Shown piece after piece: positions 32,573 through 43,029 of a stretch of DNA of 64,000 nucleotides (within the stretch, counting starts at the first letter, position 1; each line of letters opens with the position of its first letter). This DNA comes from Hermatobates lingyangjiaoensis (lineage: Eukaryota > Arthropoda > Insecta > Hemiptera > Hermatobatidae). Position numbers and translations under genes: made by a program. The notes under the pieces are model-generated. The model saw nothing but the letters and a program-made list of their open reading frames with translations, was not told the DNA's origin and did not search any database. Location of the stretch: positions 1,110,001-1,174,000 of the forward strand of contig JAPFBL010000239.1 in NCBI GenBank assembly GCA_026182355.1, in the 5' to 3' direction.

Positions 32573-32575
<3 letters not shown>
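32395..32575 (-). repeat. Family M end (minus) and duplicated G flank
   Basis: Minus strand: CTATCCTCCTGATGACGAGG, then a loop and AGAATATAGTAGTGAG, a family M ribozyme with GAAA altered. CGAGTCGCTCCGCGGACAG is shared with 26590 and 57885. Positions 32478-32575 repeat 31680-31790 nearly base for base. Confidence 0.65.
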
Positions 32576-32576
<1 letters not shown>

Positions 32577-32609
<33 letters not shown>

Positions 32610-32865
32610 CACTGATAAAACGAAATACGATCCAAACTGGACACAATACGAGTTCGAGATTAACAAAGAGCAACACACAAAGTAGGGAAACACACTTACA
32701 GACACAGTTACTTGCCGTTGCGCCTACAACGTGCTTGGTCTCCCATTCTCTTTTCTCCTGAAGACGGATTACCCGAAAATTTGAGTCTGTAAGTGTGTTT
32801 CCCTACTTTGTGTGTTGCTCTTTGTTAATCTCGAACTCGTATATATATATATATATATATATATT
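32577..32865. repeat. Family C palindrome with intact ribozyme
   Basis: Flanked by TA on both sides (32577-32596, 32839-32865). The right arm has CTGAAGA 32758-32764, a GG/CC stem II, GAAA, AATT, T, GAG. The left arm keeps ATACGATCCAAACTGGACAC and the AACACACAAAGTAGGGAAAC tail, but jumps at about 32697 past its own ribozyme, so the loop side is deleted. Confidence 0.8.
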
Positions 32866-32869
32866 TGCA

Positions 32870-33120
32870 TCTAGTGTTCAGTTGGGTTTTTGACTCTGAC
32901 GAAGACCGCTTGTTACGGCTGAAAGATCTTAGTCTTGTTTTCCCATTTCTTGTTGTGGTTTGATCATATATATAATATATATATATATATCTTCAGTAGG
33001 GTTTTTGACTCTGATGAAGACCGCTTGTTACGGTTGAAAGATCTTAGTCTTTTATCCCCATTTCATATTGTGGTTTGATCATTGATTGTTATTTCACATG
33101 TTTATGTGAGATCGTGTTAG

Positions 33121-33122
<2 letters not shown>
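32870..33122 (+). repeat. Two tandem family A ends
   Basis: Two direct copies separated by TA: the first with GACTCTGACGAAGACCGC (about 32891), the second with GACTCTGATGAAGACCGC (about 33008; a CTGATGA box, still consensus). Both continue GAAAGATCTTAGTC. Neither has a left arm. Confidence 0.8.

Positions 33123-33170
<48 letters not shown>
33123..33170. repeat. (TA)n microsatellite
   Basis: About 45 bases of TA at the junction between the family A end and element L copy 2. Confidence 0.95.
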
Positions 33171-33174
<4 letters not shown>

Positions 33175-33179
33175 ATAAT

Positions 33180-33660
33180 TATTTTATCTGTACATTGCTT
33201 AGAACTGACTCATTTCAAGTTTTCTTTACGTTTCATACATTGGAGAAACCGAATCCACCCTTAGAAAATTTCTGTCGGTTTGTCCGCAAAATTTTGTCAC
33301 AAGTAAACTCGACCACCATAAGACATATCAAACTGAAACTTTTACAGTAGATCTGTGTATGGCTGACTTAAAATATAGGGTGTGTATTGATTGAAAATTC
33401 AACGTAGAAGTGAAGTTATGGACGCTTAAAGCAAAAACGTTAGTCACAAGTAAACTCAGCCACCATGAGACACAGCGAGCTGAAACTTTGAATCTAGATT
33501 TGTGTATGCCTAACTTAAAATACGGGCTCTAAATTGATTGATGATTCAGTACAGAAGCGAAGTTATGGGGCTTTAAGCTGTATTTTGCTAACTTCACATA
33601 CATGTTTATTTTGAAAATACACAGGTGTAGCAAGTAGGTATTGTTAGTTGATTTTAATTT
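33180..33660 (+). mobile_element. Inverted-repeat element L, copy 2, with internal tandem duplication
   Basis: The left end matches the L terminal repeat (CTTAGAACTGACTCATTTCA, AGAAACCGAATCCACC). Inside, a block of about 147 bp starting CACAAGTAAACTC occurs twice in tandem (about 33298 and 33443) with roughly a fifth of positions changed. The right terminal repeat is missing; the copy ends in TAGGTATTGTTAGTTGATTT, which also occurs in the interior of copy 1. Confidence 0.7.
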
Positions 33661-33829
33661 CATTTGAGCATATGAATATATTGCGTATTTGACATCATTG
33701 AAAAGGTGTTTTCCAGAGTTGAGGATGTACAATTTATTAAGAATAAAGAGTTTTGTAAACGAGCAATTCTCAACCCTTAATATGAACAGGCAGGAAAAAT
33801 AAACAAACAAGTTCTTACGCTATATCATA
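33661..33829. other. Spacer
   Basis: AT-rich, nothing recognised. Confidence 0.5.
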
Positions 33830-33970
33830 CCTAGTAAAGAACTTACAAGTCAGTAAAGAGAGTTATAAGTGATGAGGAAGCAGTTCATTATCTAACTGAA
33901 TTTCTTCTCCTGATGATGAACAACAGTTCGAATTATTGAATTTAGTAAGTGCGCATGTTATCCTTTTTCT
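33830..33970 (+). repeat. Family J end with hammerhead
   Basis: AAGCAGTTCATTATCTAACTG leads into CTGATGA (33911-33917), TGAACAACAGTTC stem II, then GAATTATTG: GAAA has become GAAT, so it is probably inactive. The upstream part is matched in reverse at 56775-56860. Confidence 0.65.
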
Positions 33971-34715
33971 GTGTCGAGTAATTTAAAGTTTCAATATTTA
34001 AAACAGAATAGATGTCGATGACCTCCCTTTATATATCAACTTTGAATAAAAAAAAAACGTCCACAGGAGCTTTACTATTTTACTATGTTAACTATGGTAA
34101 CTAAGTCACATATTCGATGCTAATAATTTTAAGAAAAATATATCTCCTATTTGAAAACCAAATAAATAATTGAAATTGGATTAAGTTAATTCCGAGTTAA
34201 AATGGTAGAAACGAGTTGAAAGTAACAATATTGGACAGGCGAATTCAAATCATCATTTGACAGGCAAGGTAGGGCAATCGATATTCATACAAGCCTGTTT
34301 CAACACATTTTTTACATTAATCCATCTTCCGTTTATTGGGCCAACATTAATGGTTTTAGTGCTTCTTCCAACATGAAATCCACTCTAATCCCTTCCAGCG
34401 TTTTTTAGTGTATTTACAAAAAAAAAAAAAAAATTATTGATTTCTTTCAGGAAACATAAACTAAAATATTTACAAATTAAAGAATTATTGCATTTTTTTA
34501 CAGTTCACAATTTGAAATATTGAAAATATTTTCTGAGCTTTGTATTTATTTGCATAAATCATCAATAATATTTAGCGATTACTTTTTTAATATTTTAAAC
34601 TATGAGATCTTTTGAAATCATTATTAATTTATAATATAACCTGAAGTATATATGTGAGTAATAATAATATAATATGTATATGGTGATATATTTTATGGTA
34701 AATCCTTCTTGTAAA
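33971..34715. other. AT-rich spacer
   Basis: Includes a poly(A) run at about 34420. Nothing recognised. Confidence 0.5.
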
Positions 34716-34880
34716 TCGAAGTTTAAGCAGCCCTTGCTGCTTCATGAGGTTTAGTCTTCCTATCTGACGATAAACTCGAAGTGTTCGAAACACGTAGAAT
34801 AAAAGGGTTTCTTTTTTGTGTTTGGGGACTTTGTTTTATCCATTTACCTAAGTATGAGTAAATATCACTCAATTACAACT
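34716..34880 (+). repeat. Family G-type end with hammerhead
   Basis: CTGACGA (34759-34765), then TAAACTCGAAGTGTTC, GAAA, helix III ACACGT, A, then GAATAAAAGGG. The tail TTTGTTTTATCCATTTACC and TATGAGTAAATATCACTC matches the ends at 38860-39115 and 46735-46990, defining a G subfamily. Confidence 0.65.
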
Positions 34881-35093
34881 AATGAATTAACACTATCATT
34901 ATTTAATTTGAACAATATTCAATTTTTCTTTTGTAAGTTCACCTTACAATATTGAACGGATATCATCACACTAACAATGGCAATTATTAAGTTCTATTTG
35001 CAGTAACATATGGTTTTTTAGTAAATAAATATCATATTGAGGGGATTTCAAAATTATGTCCACACACACAAAAAAAATGTGACATGAAAACTT
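34881..35093. other. AT-rich spacer
   Basis: Nothing recognised. Confidence 0.5.
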
Positions 35094-35385
35094 AGGGGCC
35101 AGGTTAACTGAGTCGTTAACCTACTCGCCTCTGGACCGGTAGTCCGGGGTTCGATCCCCACGTGACCCTCGACTTATTCACGCAAGGAGGTGCATAGGTT
35201 TGAGCACGTCGTCCCTCGGAGAGGAGGTTAAGCCGTCAGTCTCGAGCCTGACTCGTTAAAGATCCCTACTTAAAGTGCACTTGAGTTAGGTAAAACTTCC
35301 AATGTAGAATTTGTAGAATCACCGATGAAAGAAAAAAAGCTGGTAAACGGCTGACGTCATCACCCGCCAGGGAATCGGTTTAAAC
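35094..35385 (+). mobile_element. tRNA-derived SINE
   Basis: A box region GGTTAACTGAGTCGTTAACC and B box GGGTTCGATCCCC (35147-35159). The body has the same blocks as 29911-30190: CCTCGGAGAGGAGGTTAAGCC and ACTCGTTAAAGATCCCTAC, minus the GTACGATGCC step. The 3' end GCTGGTAAACGGCTGACGTC differs from the other copies. Confidence 0.85.
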
Positions 35386-35394
35386 AATAAAAAA

Positions 35395-35550
35395 AGAAAA
35401 AATAACGTGTTTTGAACACTTAGTGTTCTCTTTGAGGTTTACATCTGCACTCCTGAAACGCATTGTTAGTTTTCATATTAAACATTTTTTTGTGTTAAGA
35501 AAAATTTTTGAAATTCTGTCAATAAATAAATATCACTTTATAACAGATTG
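35395..35550 (+). repeat. Family G end, rearranged
   Basis: Reads AACGTGTTTTGAACACTTAG on the left and CTGAAACGCATTGTTAG on the right, so the ribozyme core is collapsed (CTGAA joined to ACGC). The tail AAATATCACTTTATAACAGA is typical of G. Confidence 0.55.
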
Positions 35551-35789
35551 GACAAGAATGAAATAAATAGACATCTTTATAAAAGATAACATACCTATCA
35601 AAACAGAAACTGAAGAACGTGATCTCCAAAAAATTTGATTAACAAAAGAGAAAAAATATTTATGTATTCATGAAATCATTCTGGTCGATTTCTTAGATTA
35701 ACTTATGAGTAATGCTTATATGTGTGTATACTCGACTATTGTTATTTCTATTAGTTTATCAAAACACATAAAAAAATGAAGTATTAGGA
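35551..35789. other. AT-rich spacer
   Basis: Nothing recognised. Confidence 0.5.
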
Positions 35790-36110
35790 AAAATATTAGG
35801 TCTCTACACAAAAAATTTATTACAAGAAACTAAAGAACGCGTTTCGAACATTTGATGTTCTTCTTCAGGTACATCTGCTCTGCTGGGGTGGTTGTTCGGG
35901 AGGTAAGACCAAGCAAGGACTCCAGGCAATACCAATGACTCCTTTCTTGGTCTCATCTCCCGAACAACCACCCCAGCAGAGCTGATGTAACCTGAAGAAG
36001 AACATCAAGTGTTCGAATCAACGCGTTCTTTAGTTTCTTGTAATAAACTTTTTTTTGTGGAGACATAATAGTTTTCCTAACATGAGTAAATATCGCACTA
36101 TAACAGATTG
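35790..36110. repeat. Family G palindrome with two opposed ribozymes
   Basis: Centre near 35935. The minus arm (35835-35880) is intact: CTGAAGA, AGAACATCAAATGTTC, GAA, ACGCGT, T. The plus arm has CTGAAGA 35993-35999 and GAACA/TGTTC, but two extra bases (TC) between GAA and ACGCGT. Between the cores lies CTGCTCTGCTGGGGTGGTTG and its mirror. Outer ends carry GTCTCTACACAAAA and its mirror. Confidence 0.8.
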
Positions 36111-36600
36111 CACAGTTAATGAACGAAAAAAAAATGAAATATTAACATTAATGAAATTAATAAATCAAGTGTATAGACATTCATATTTTCTGAAATTAGT
36201 TGCACTGTAATTTTGTCTATACGAATTGGATCCGGTTATTTTTTGATTTTACAGTCTTTACTAAATGATCGACAAATATATTTTTAATCTTATGAATATT
36301 ATTCAAAATATCCGGATGAAGCAGTAGTAAAAATACCTGTATTATAAATTCATTAGGATTGTAAGGTAAGAGGAATTATAATTGTTATAGATCGGGGACA
36401 TGGAATGAATACTGATTGTTGCGGTAGAATAAGCAAACACTTGTAGTTTGATTATTAAATATTACGAGTTTGTGTAGAATTTCGTTTAAGTTGAAAGTTG
36501 ATTGGCAGTAATTGCAATGTTAATTGAAATCATTTAACTGAATACCTGGAGTGGTTAGGCCTAGCTGTACAATCAATAAACTGATTTAGAACTCTTGCGT
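36111..36600. other. AT-rich spacer
   Basis: Nothing recognised. Confidence 0.5.
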
Positions 36601-36602
36601 GG

Positions 36603-36710
36603 GGGTTAGGGTAGCCCAATCGTCTACATACTCGTCTTTGGACGGTTTAGAACAGGGGTTCAATATCCACTGTAGCTCTCAATTTATTCATTCTGAAGGT
36701 GGAAAACAAA
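36603..36710 (+). mobile_element. SINE 5' part (head), separated from its 3' part
   Basis: A box GGGTAGCCCAATCG and B box GGGGTTCAATATCC are recognisable though decayed. AGCTCTCAATTTATTCATTC then corresponds to the GCCCTCGATTTATTCACGC block. The SINE breaks off near 36710 and resumes near 37450. Confidence 0.7.
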
Positions 36711-36748
36711 AATGGAGCATAGTTTCTGTCAGTTAGAACTTTAAGACT

Positions 36749-37260
36749 GTTTTAATTTGTAATCATGTCTATCAACCTTTTGACGATTCCATGAACAAAG
36801 CACAACAGATCGATGCTTTTTAATGTGAGGCCCTTTAGGCACATCTGATGTCTCTCAACAACCCTCCTATAGGAGAGGTGGATTGAGCCGTCTCAAAGTA
36901 AAATAAACCTGTTTTGATTTGTAATCATGTCTATCAGCCTTTTGACGATTCCATGAGCAAAGCACAACAGATCGATGCTTTTTAATGTGAGGCCCTTTAG
37001 GCACATCTGATGTCTCTCAACAACCCTCCTATAAGAGAGGTGGATTGAGACGTCTCAAAGTAAAATAAACCTGTTTTGATTTGTAATCATGTCTATCAAC
37101 CTTTCGGCTATACCATGAGCAAAGCACAATAGATCGATGCTTTTTAACGTGAGCCCGTTTAGCCACATATGACGTCCCACAACGACCCTTCTATAGGAGA
37201 GATGAATTGAGCTGCAGATGTGCCAAGGTGGACCTCGTAGAGCGGGTCCCACGACACTAC
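36749..37260 (+). repeat. 162-bp tandem repeat, three copies
   Basis: The marker AATCATGTCTATCA starts at 36761, 36923 and 37085, a period of exactly 162. Copies 1 and 2 are nearly identical. Copy 3 differs more and ends differently (GGACCTCGTAGAGCGGGTCC, ACGACACTACATCACAC). A related monomer lies at 45179-45390. A short poly-frame on the minus strand is a repeat artefact. Confidence 0.85.
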
Positions 37261-37449
37261 ATCACACATAAAGACTTAATAAAAATTAATTGATAATAAT
37301 TAACACTAAGCCACTCGTTCAGGAAGTCCATGCACCTTCTTTCTTCTTCCTGTCCAATGCACAAAATTCAATAGCTGTTAACTCCTGAAGAGTCTTCTGT
37401 ACCACTGATCTATGGACCTCCTTGCCTCCATCACTACCTGATTCCACTG

Positions 37450-37660
37450 CAGCTTATAAAAAGGGCATACTTGAGAACTTTAAGGCGTAGGTCCCGAGCC
37501 TGTACGATGTCAGGTTCTCGTTAAAGATTCCCTACTCTAAATAGACTTGAGTTAGCCAAATATAGGACTCCAATACAGAGTATTCATTCTGTGGTATCAT
37601 AAAGGGCCAATATTTGAACTATTTGTGTTCTCCCGTGGTGTAACCACTGCAACCTAACCT
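37450..37660 (+). mobile_element. SINE 3' part
   Basis: AAGGCGTAGGTCCCGAGCC, GTACGATGTCAGGTTCTCG, TTAAAGATTCCCTACTC and TTAGCCAAATATAGGACTCC continue the SINE interrupted at 36710. The end TGTGGTATCATAAAGGGCCA matches 13160-13180. Confidence 0.75.
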
Positions 37661-38859
37661 AACCTAGAACTTCTTAGTTATCAGTTTATATAATTGAAGT
37701 ATATCGTGCTAAAACCATGAAGTTACTAATGCTGTATTGATAAGGATGGAAAGGAAGATAAAAAGTTTAACAAGAGTTATATAAGATATTATGATTGTTA
37801 GTACCTCAGAAGTTGACTCTTATCTGTACTAATGAAATAACGAGGCAAGACTGACCTCTGACTTGCTGACTCATCAACTAAACTACTGATGCCAAAGACA
37901 AGTTATTTAGATAGTTGATTGCCTCTATGATCTGAGCAAGAGATAAGAAAAGCTGCTTTAAAATTCAGTCCCTAAAAGTATAGAATAGATGATAAAATAG
38001 TAGTGATACAAACAATTTTGAAAGCTTTAGTTGATCAAATGTAACAAATTTGATCATTTTTGTTCGATAAGCAATAATTAAAAATATTGCTGCTATATTT
38101 TGGTAACTCAAAGTATTTGAAAACTTACGAACTGTTGATGAAAAAATTATGCCAACATATCCTCGCAAAGAGCTTGATTGAATTGGGCCTACACAATACC
38201 GTCTTTTTCATAAAATAAGACACTGTCTTACTTTATTTTTAGATCAAAATCCCTGCTAGGGCTTATTCTCGGGTGAGGGCTTCAAGTTCATTAAGTAGAT
38301 TTACATATTTTTGTTTAATATTTATTTTTATACAAAAATTTAAATTTACTCGATTACAGTCATGTCATCTTCTGGAACATCGTCATAAATTATCAAAATT
38401 TTTAATTCCGTTCTGATTTTCCTCCAAATCTATTTCCTGTAGAATAATTGGTCTAAATCTCTCATGTCTTGCAATATAGCTGTGGTTAAATTAATACTTC
38501 TTGTTTAAGTAGCCTCCTTGAACGGACCTTAGAGATAAACAAGGAATTTTTTATAATATTCCGACAGCTAGAGATACCTACTACATTCAACAGCAATTTT
38601 TTAACGAATTATATTTTTCACATTATCTTAACTAGGGTCTATTTTCAGGGGAGCGATTATAGTCTAAAACGTCCCGAAAATCACGCTAGGACTTATTTTC
38701 GGGGGATGTCTTATTTTTGGAAAAAGATAGTAGCTAGTGAATGAATTTCTTCCTGGATCAGCAAATAAATTGAAAGAGTTATTTGTGACAGTTCTGACAT
38801 GTTGCCAACCATTGGACTTATAATGTTATGGTAAACATTTCATTATGAATATACTGGGG
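37661..38859. other. Spacer
   Basis: Includes a TTATTTTCGGGGGATGTCTT patch near 38690 with a looser relative near 38260. No gene recognised. Confidence 0.45.
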
Positions 38860-39115
38860 TAAATAGGATAAAAAACAAAGTCTCCACACAATAATGTTTT
38901 TTATTCTAGGCGTTTCAAGCACTTCGTGTCAGTCGTCAGGTAAAGTTTCAATGGAAGCAGTGGAGTACTGAACAGTTTAACGGTTCACTGATGAAGTTTA
39001 CCTCACTGATGAATATGAGGTGTTTGAAACGCGTAGAATAAAAAGAGTTTTGTACGAATACTTTGTTTTTATCGATTTACTCCAGTATGAGTAAATACCA
39101 CACAGTTACGGTATC
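38860..39115. repeat. Family G subfamily palindrome, two ribozymes
   Basis: Minus arm: CTGACGA (reverse of TCGTCAG near 38932), CTGACACGAAGTGCTT, GAA, ACGCCT, A, GAATAAA. Plus arm: CTGATGA near 38997, ATATGAGGTGTTT, GAA, ACGCGT, A, GAATAAA. Outer ends TACTGGGGTAAATAGGATAA and its mirror. Confidence 0.7.
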
Positions 39116-39639
39116 TTACCGTTTTTAGTAGTTAGTGTTTACAATGTTACTAAAACTGACCTTAATGTATGAAGACATACTTTATAAAATACAGAGCACT
39201 GATATACCTTTTCCAGTTGCTACTGTACAAATGATGTTGTGCTATAAATGATGTTGTACTATCATACAAATGATAGTTGTATATCAATATAATATCAACA
39301 TAATATCAATCAATAAATTGGGAAACAAAACTTCAGTCAATTTTGATTTGCTTTCACCTTTTGTACTCAGTTTGTTGTACTCAGGTGTGCTGCTGTTACT
39401 TAATACTTTAAATAATTGCAGTAAGAAACGCAAGGATATGCAGATGATCTTGTTGTTATAAGAAGAAAGGCATTAAGACCAGATCGGGGTCAAGATCTTT
39501 GAACTTATACGCTCCAAATCGTTGAAAGATGACACAGGAGAAAGATTTATGTTTAAACTCAGCTATAGCGGTCATTATACCATTCAAAAAAAAAAAAAGT
39601 AAATGTGAAAGACCTTTTTAGTAAAATTACTAATATTGG
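39116..39639. other. Spacer with short direct duplication
   Basis: The start, GGTATCTTACCGTTTTTAG to ACTGACCTTAATGTA (39109-39165), is repeated at 40637-40695. No gene. Confidence 0.5.
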
Positions 39640-39930
39640 GGAAAGTACTATGTCTCCACACAAAAAAAAGTTAATTTTAACAAACTAACGACGTGTTTAA
39701 AACACTTGATGTTCTTCTTCAGGTTACATCAGCTCTGCTGGAGTGGTTATTCAGTGAGTGAGACCAAGCAAGGACTGAGTCTACTCCAGCAGAACAGATG
39801 TAACCTGAAGAAGAACATCAAGTGTTCGAAACGTGTTGTTACGTTTTTATAATAATTTTTTTTTATGTAGAAACATAATACTTTCCACAATATGAGTAAA
39901 TACCTCACTATAACAGATTGCACAATTAAT
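39640..39930. repeat. Family G palindrome with near-ideal ribozyme
   Basis: Plus arm: stem I GTAAC (39800-39804), CTGAAGA 39805-39811, stem II GAACA/TGTTC, GAAA from 39828, helix III ACGTGT, T 39837, then GTTAC pairing with GTAAC. The minus arm at about 39680-39728 mirrors it. Ends carry GTCTCCACACAAAAAAAAG and TATGAGTAAATACCTCAC. Confidence 0.82.
39798..39843 (+). ncRNA. Hammerhead ribozyme, family G
   Basis: Most complete member of the G family: five-pair stem I (GTAAC/GTTAC), five-pair stem II with TCAAG loop, full core, near-self-complementary helix III ACGTGT. The predicted cut follows T 39837. Only deviation from consensus: one extra A between CTGAAGA and stem II, which is present in all families seen here. 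Confidence 0.72.
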
Positions 39931-40154
39931 CAAAATCACTAAGATGGAACCTTCAAATGTAAATATACATGGTGTCTTTTGTTATAACATTAAACAGGAG
40001 AAGCCATGTAGCATATACTGTGGTTAAGGCCTCAAACGGAATGTGATCCAAGAGGTAGACGAGAATTTATGGTTTTAACTATTTAGCTACACTTTGAGTT
40101 GAGTTAACTACACATTTTTTTTAGTTGAATGACCGATATGTTGCAGCAATATTT

Positions 40155-40885
40155 TTAGTTATTGTTTATCGAACAATTTTTCATTAAACTTTAAAATTTA
40201 AGCGCTATTTCTTCAGTAAAAGGACTTTTTCTAGTTGAGTAGGAAAATTAACTAAGTGAGAATGAACAAAGTTTTTATGCTAGATGTGGGGTAGGTGACA
40301 ATGCTCCTGTCTATAAACATGAACATGACTGACAAATTACTATAATATGAATTGGTTGTTTAGTATCCATAGGTTAATGAAAAAAAACTGACCTTTTTCT
40401 TGTTATCCAATGGTCGTCACTGGCACATCAGCCATCTGACGCCGAGCCAAACAGTGGAGGCCAGCTCGACCCTCCAGTGAGTGGTCGCCTGGAGCTCAGC
40501 GCACACCGCGAGATGACCCTCGCCTGCATACAGTGGAGGCATGAGGTGATTTATAAATCCCAATGCGATGTAAACGACTCTGAAGGTAGTCATGTCATTC
40601 GAAACGTTGCTACTGCCTCAGGTATCAGCAAGTCATGGGGTATCTTACCATTTTAAGTAGTCAGTGTTTACAATGTTAGTAAAACTTACCTTAATATATC
40701 ACAGAGACAAGTCTGTTTTTATACAGAAACATTGGCACCTGCCTCACATCTAGCATAGAAACTTTGTTCATTCTCACCTGGTTAATATTCCTATTCAACT
40801 AGAAAAGTCCTTTTACTGAAGAAATAGCGCTTAAATTTTAAAGTTTAATAAAAAATTGTTCGATAAATAATAATTAAGGAACAAA
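40155..40885. repeat. Long inverted repeat with GC-richer loop
   Basis: Arms 40155-40310 and about 40735-40885 are inverted (TTTATCGAACAATTTTTCAT and mirror; AAGCGCTATTTCTTCAGTAA and mirror). The loop holds a GC-rich piece (40390-40620) ending in CTGAAGGTAGTCATGTCATTC then GAAACGTTGC, a hammerhead-like core with CTGAAGG in place of CTGAAGA. Probably a diverged PLE-type palindrome. Confidence 0.65.
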
Positions 40886-40984
40886 GGGAGTTTAGGACCC
40901 CCAGAGTTGACAAATCAATAATTTAATTTGCCAAGTCAAACTATTTACGAACGAGCCATAACTGATTGAAGGTTTGCATTAAAA

Positions 40985-41115
40985 ATCTGACCGCCTGTCA
41001 ACGATGTCAGAGTCAAGAAAAACCCGCTTGTTACGGTTGAAAGATCTTGGTTTTTTTTCTGATTTCTTATAGTGGTTTAGCCGTTGATTTTTATTCCACG
41101 TGTTTATGGTGAAAT
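40985..41115 (+). repeat. Family A end, degenerate
   Basis: AACCCGCTTGTTACGGTTG, AAAGATCTTGGTTTT and the GTTGATTTTTATTCCACGTG tail match A. The CTGACGA box has become GTCAGAGTCAAG, so there is no active core. Confidence 0.7.
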
Positions 41116-41185
41116 CCTGATATGCATAAACATATATGCAATCAATCCCTTGTTGCAAACATACATTCTTACAATTATTATCTCA

Positions 41186-41232
<47 letters not shown>

Positions 41233-41317
41233 TCTTCCCTTACTCTCTCACTCTTTATCTATATCTTTGACTATATATCTATGTTTGACACAAACAAACA
41301 CACACACACACACACAC
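41186..41317. repeat. (CT)n and (CA)n microsatellites
   Basis: CT repeats at 41186-41236 and a short CA repeat at 41297-41317, with mixed CT/AT sequence between. Confidence 0.9.
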
Positions 41318-41339
41318 TCACAAACATTGGTAATGCATA

Positions 41340-42140
41340 ACCGTTATGAATATTAACATATGATATTTTTCTTCTAGCTTCAGAAGCCTTTCTGTTCTAA
41401 TATCATTACAAGCATATTGATTATTTGCAAGTTTGAAGGTATAACGAAGCAATCGGAAACCGCAAATGATTTAACTGGAATGACAATTGCTATAAATGAA
41501 ACAGTTATTGATTCACAGTGGGCCTGTATCGAGGCACCGACATTTAACTAGTAATGGTTTACCCTGATGTAGTCATGATGCTCCTGACACAATTTCTGAA
41601 TTATGTTCCCTATTCATCAGGCACCCTGATGACTTGAAGGAAATAATGAAAGGCATTATCGAGCCCTTCGACTCGCCCTCTATTCCGAGCTTTGCTAACT
41701 CATTCCCCACTCCTGAATCCCAAACAGATATGCTTCCCCTCAATCGCAACTTCTTTCAAATCTTTCTTCTCTTTATTTCATTCTACGGTTACTTCACTTG
41801 GACAGAGCAAATTTCTCAAACGTCGACTACAGGTTTGACTTATAATTAGAAAATCTTACTATATCATTGTATAAGTAGAATTAGTAATCCTTCAACTATA
41901 TATTTTAGTTTTCCATCCTTTATGAATAAATATTTTTATGAACAAATACTGACAATGATCAGAACATTCTCAAGTTGTATTATTGAAAAAAAAAAAAAGT
42001 AATTTTTTGCATGCAAGTCCCCAATGTGTGTTTCATTGAAGTACGCCTCGTCAGCAAGTCGATCCCATCTTAGGACTTCACTGTTTTCTCTAGAAGGGTT
42101 ATTCCACTTCTCACACGTTCTGCTCTCCATCTTCGTTTAC
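41340..42140. other. Unassigned
   Basis: Two short open frames (41634-41849 plus strand; 41936-42130 minus strand) have no recognisable domains. They precede the PLE endonuclease relic and may be older element sequence. Confidence 0.35.
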
Positions 42141-42141
42141 T

Positions 42142-42579
42142 TTGTCTTATTCAAATGTCGTAATGATAAGAAATAATTGCAAGGAGACATCTGAAGTTCA
42201 GCGGAGCCATCCCATGTATCAATTTTGTTGCAAAGAAGGGGACCTGCGCAACCCTACCATCCCGATACGTCCACTCTACACCTTGTTAACTGGAGCACCG
42301 GAGACACACCTCGAAAATGAGTATCGCACGACCCTCACTCCGAAGATACTAGTGTATGGAACTTCTATTTTAAACAAAAATAAAAATTCCCTTCAGTTAG
42401 AAATTCTAGAAGCTATTTACATAAAAGGGCAATGTCCACAGCTAAACCTGCAAGCCAGTGATATGTTTGTAATTCCTATCTCAAGGAACTTCGACCCAAA
42501 AAGTAATTTAATAAGGAATAAGTGGTGTGTGGTTAACCTCTCATACACTAGGAGAGCTAGTGTGACGTGGAATTATTAA
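42142..42579 (+). pseudogene. PLE endonuclease relic of a different lineage
   Basis: Frame of 145 codons. MYQFCCKEGDL is in the place of the first GIY-YIG strand, and LQLEILEAIYIKGQCPQLN carries the invariant Glu and the ending typical of PLE GIY-YIG domains. The YIG strand itself is not visible (a decayed stretch PTIPIRPLYTLL lies there). The E-I-L-E-A pattern sets it apart from the RASEE type at 14757, so it represents another PLE clade. A ribozyme-like motif follows at 42755-42800, as expected for a PLE 3' end. Confidence 0.6.
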
Positions 42580-42754
42580 ACGTTTACCCTGTGGTTGAAC
42601 TGTCCACGTTATATTTTTAATTTTTAATATGCCCTTTCTTAAAAGCTCTTCATCGTCATTTAATTATTTATTTTTTATTTATATTTGATAAGTGCACCGT
42701 CTACTGGGACATTAACACTGTCTGATTCCCATTTAATTGTTATATTATTTTCCT

Positions 42755-42800
42755 ATATCTGAAGATGACATACGAGGTCGAAAACTTGTGTTTTTCTCAT
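42755..42800 (+). ncRNA. Hammerhead-like motif downstream of PLE relic
   Basis: CTGAAGA (42761-42767), T, GAC/GTC stem II around ATACGAG, GAAA, then ACTTG. Helix III is weak and the cleavage position is G, which hammerheads do not cut, so this is a decayed core. Position relative to the reading frame (about 185 bases 3') matches the other PLEs. Confidence 0.55.
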
Positions 42801-43029
42801 AATATAGTTATAGTTAGTTCGTTAATATACAGTCTCAGTTGTTAGATTATGTTATTGCCTTCAGTATGTCCCTAGGAAATTTGTTACTTTTACTACCTTC
42901 GCATCATAGAAAAAAGGTTAAGAAAAAAGAGTAGTTATTGAAAAAATCGTGAATACAAAATCTAATCTGCTATTTAACAATGTATGCTAGGATGAAAATC
43001 TGCCGCCAATTTATACAAACATATACATA

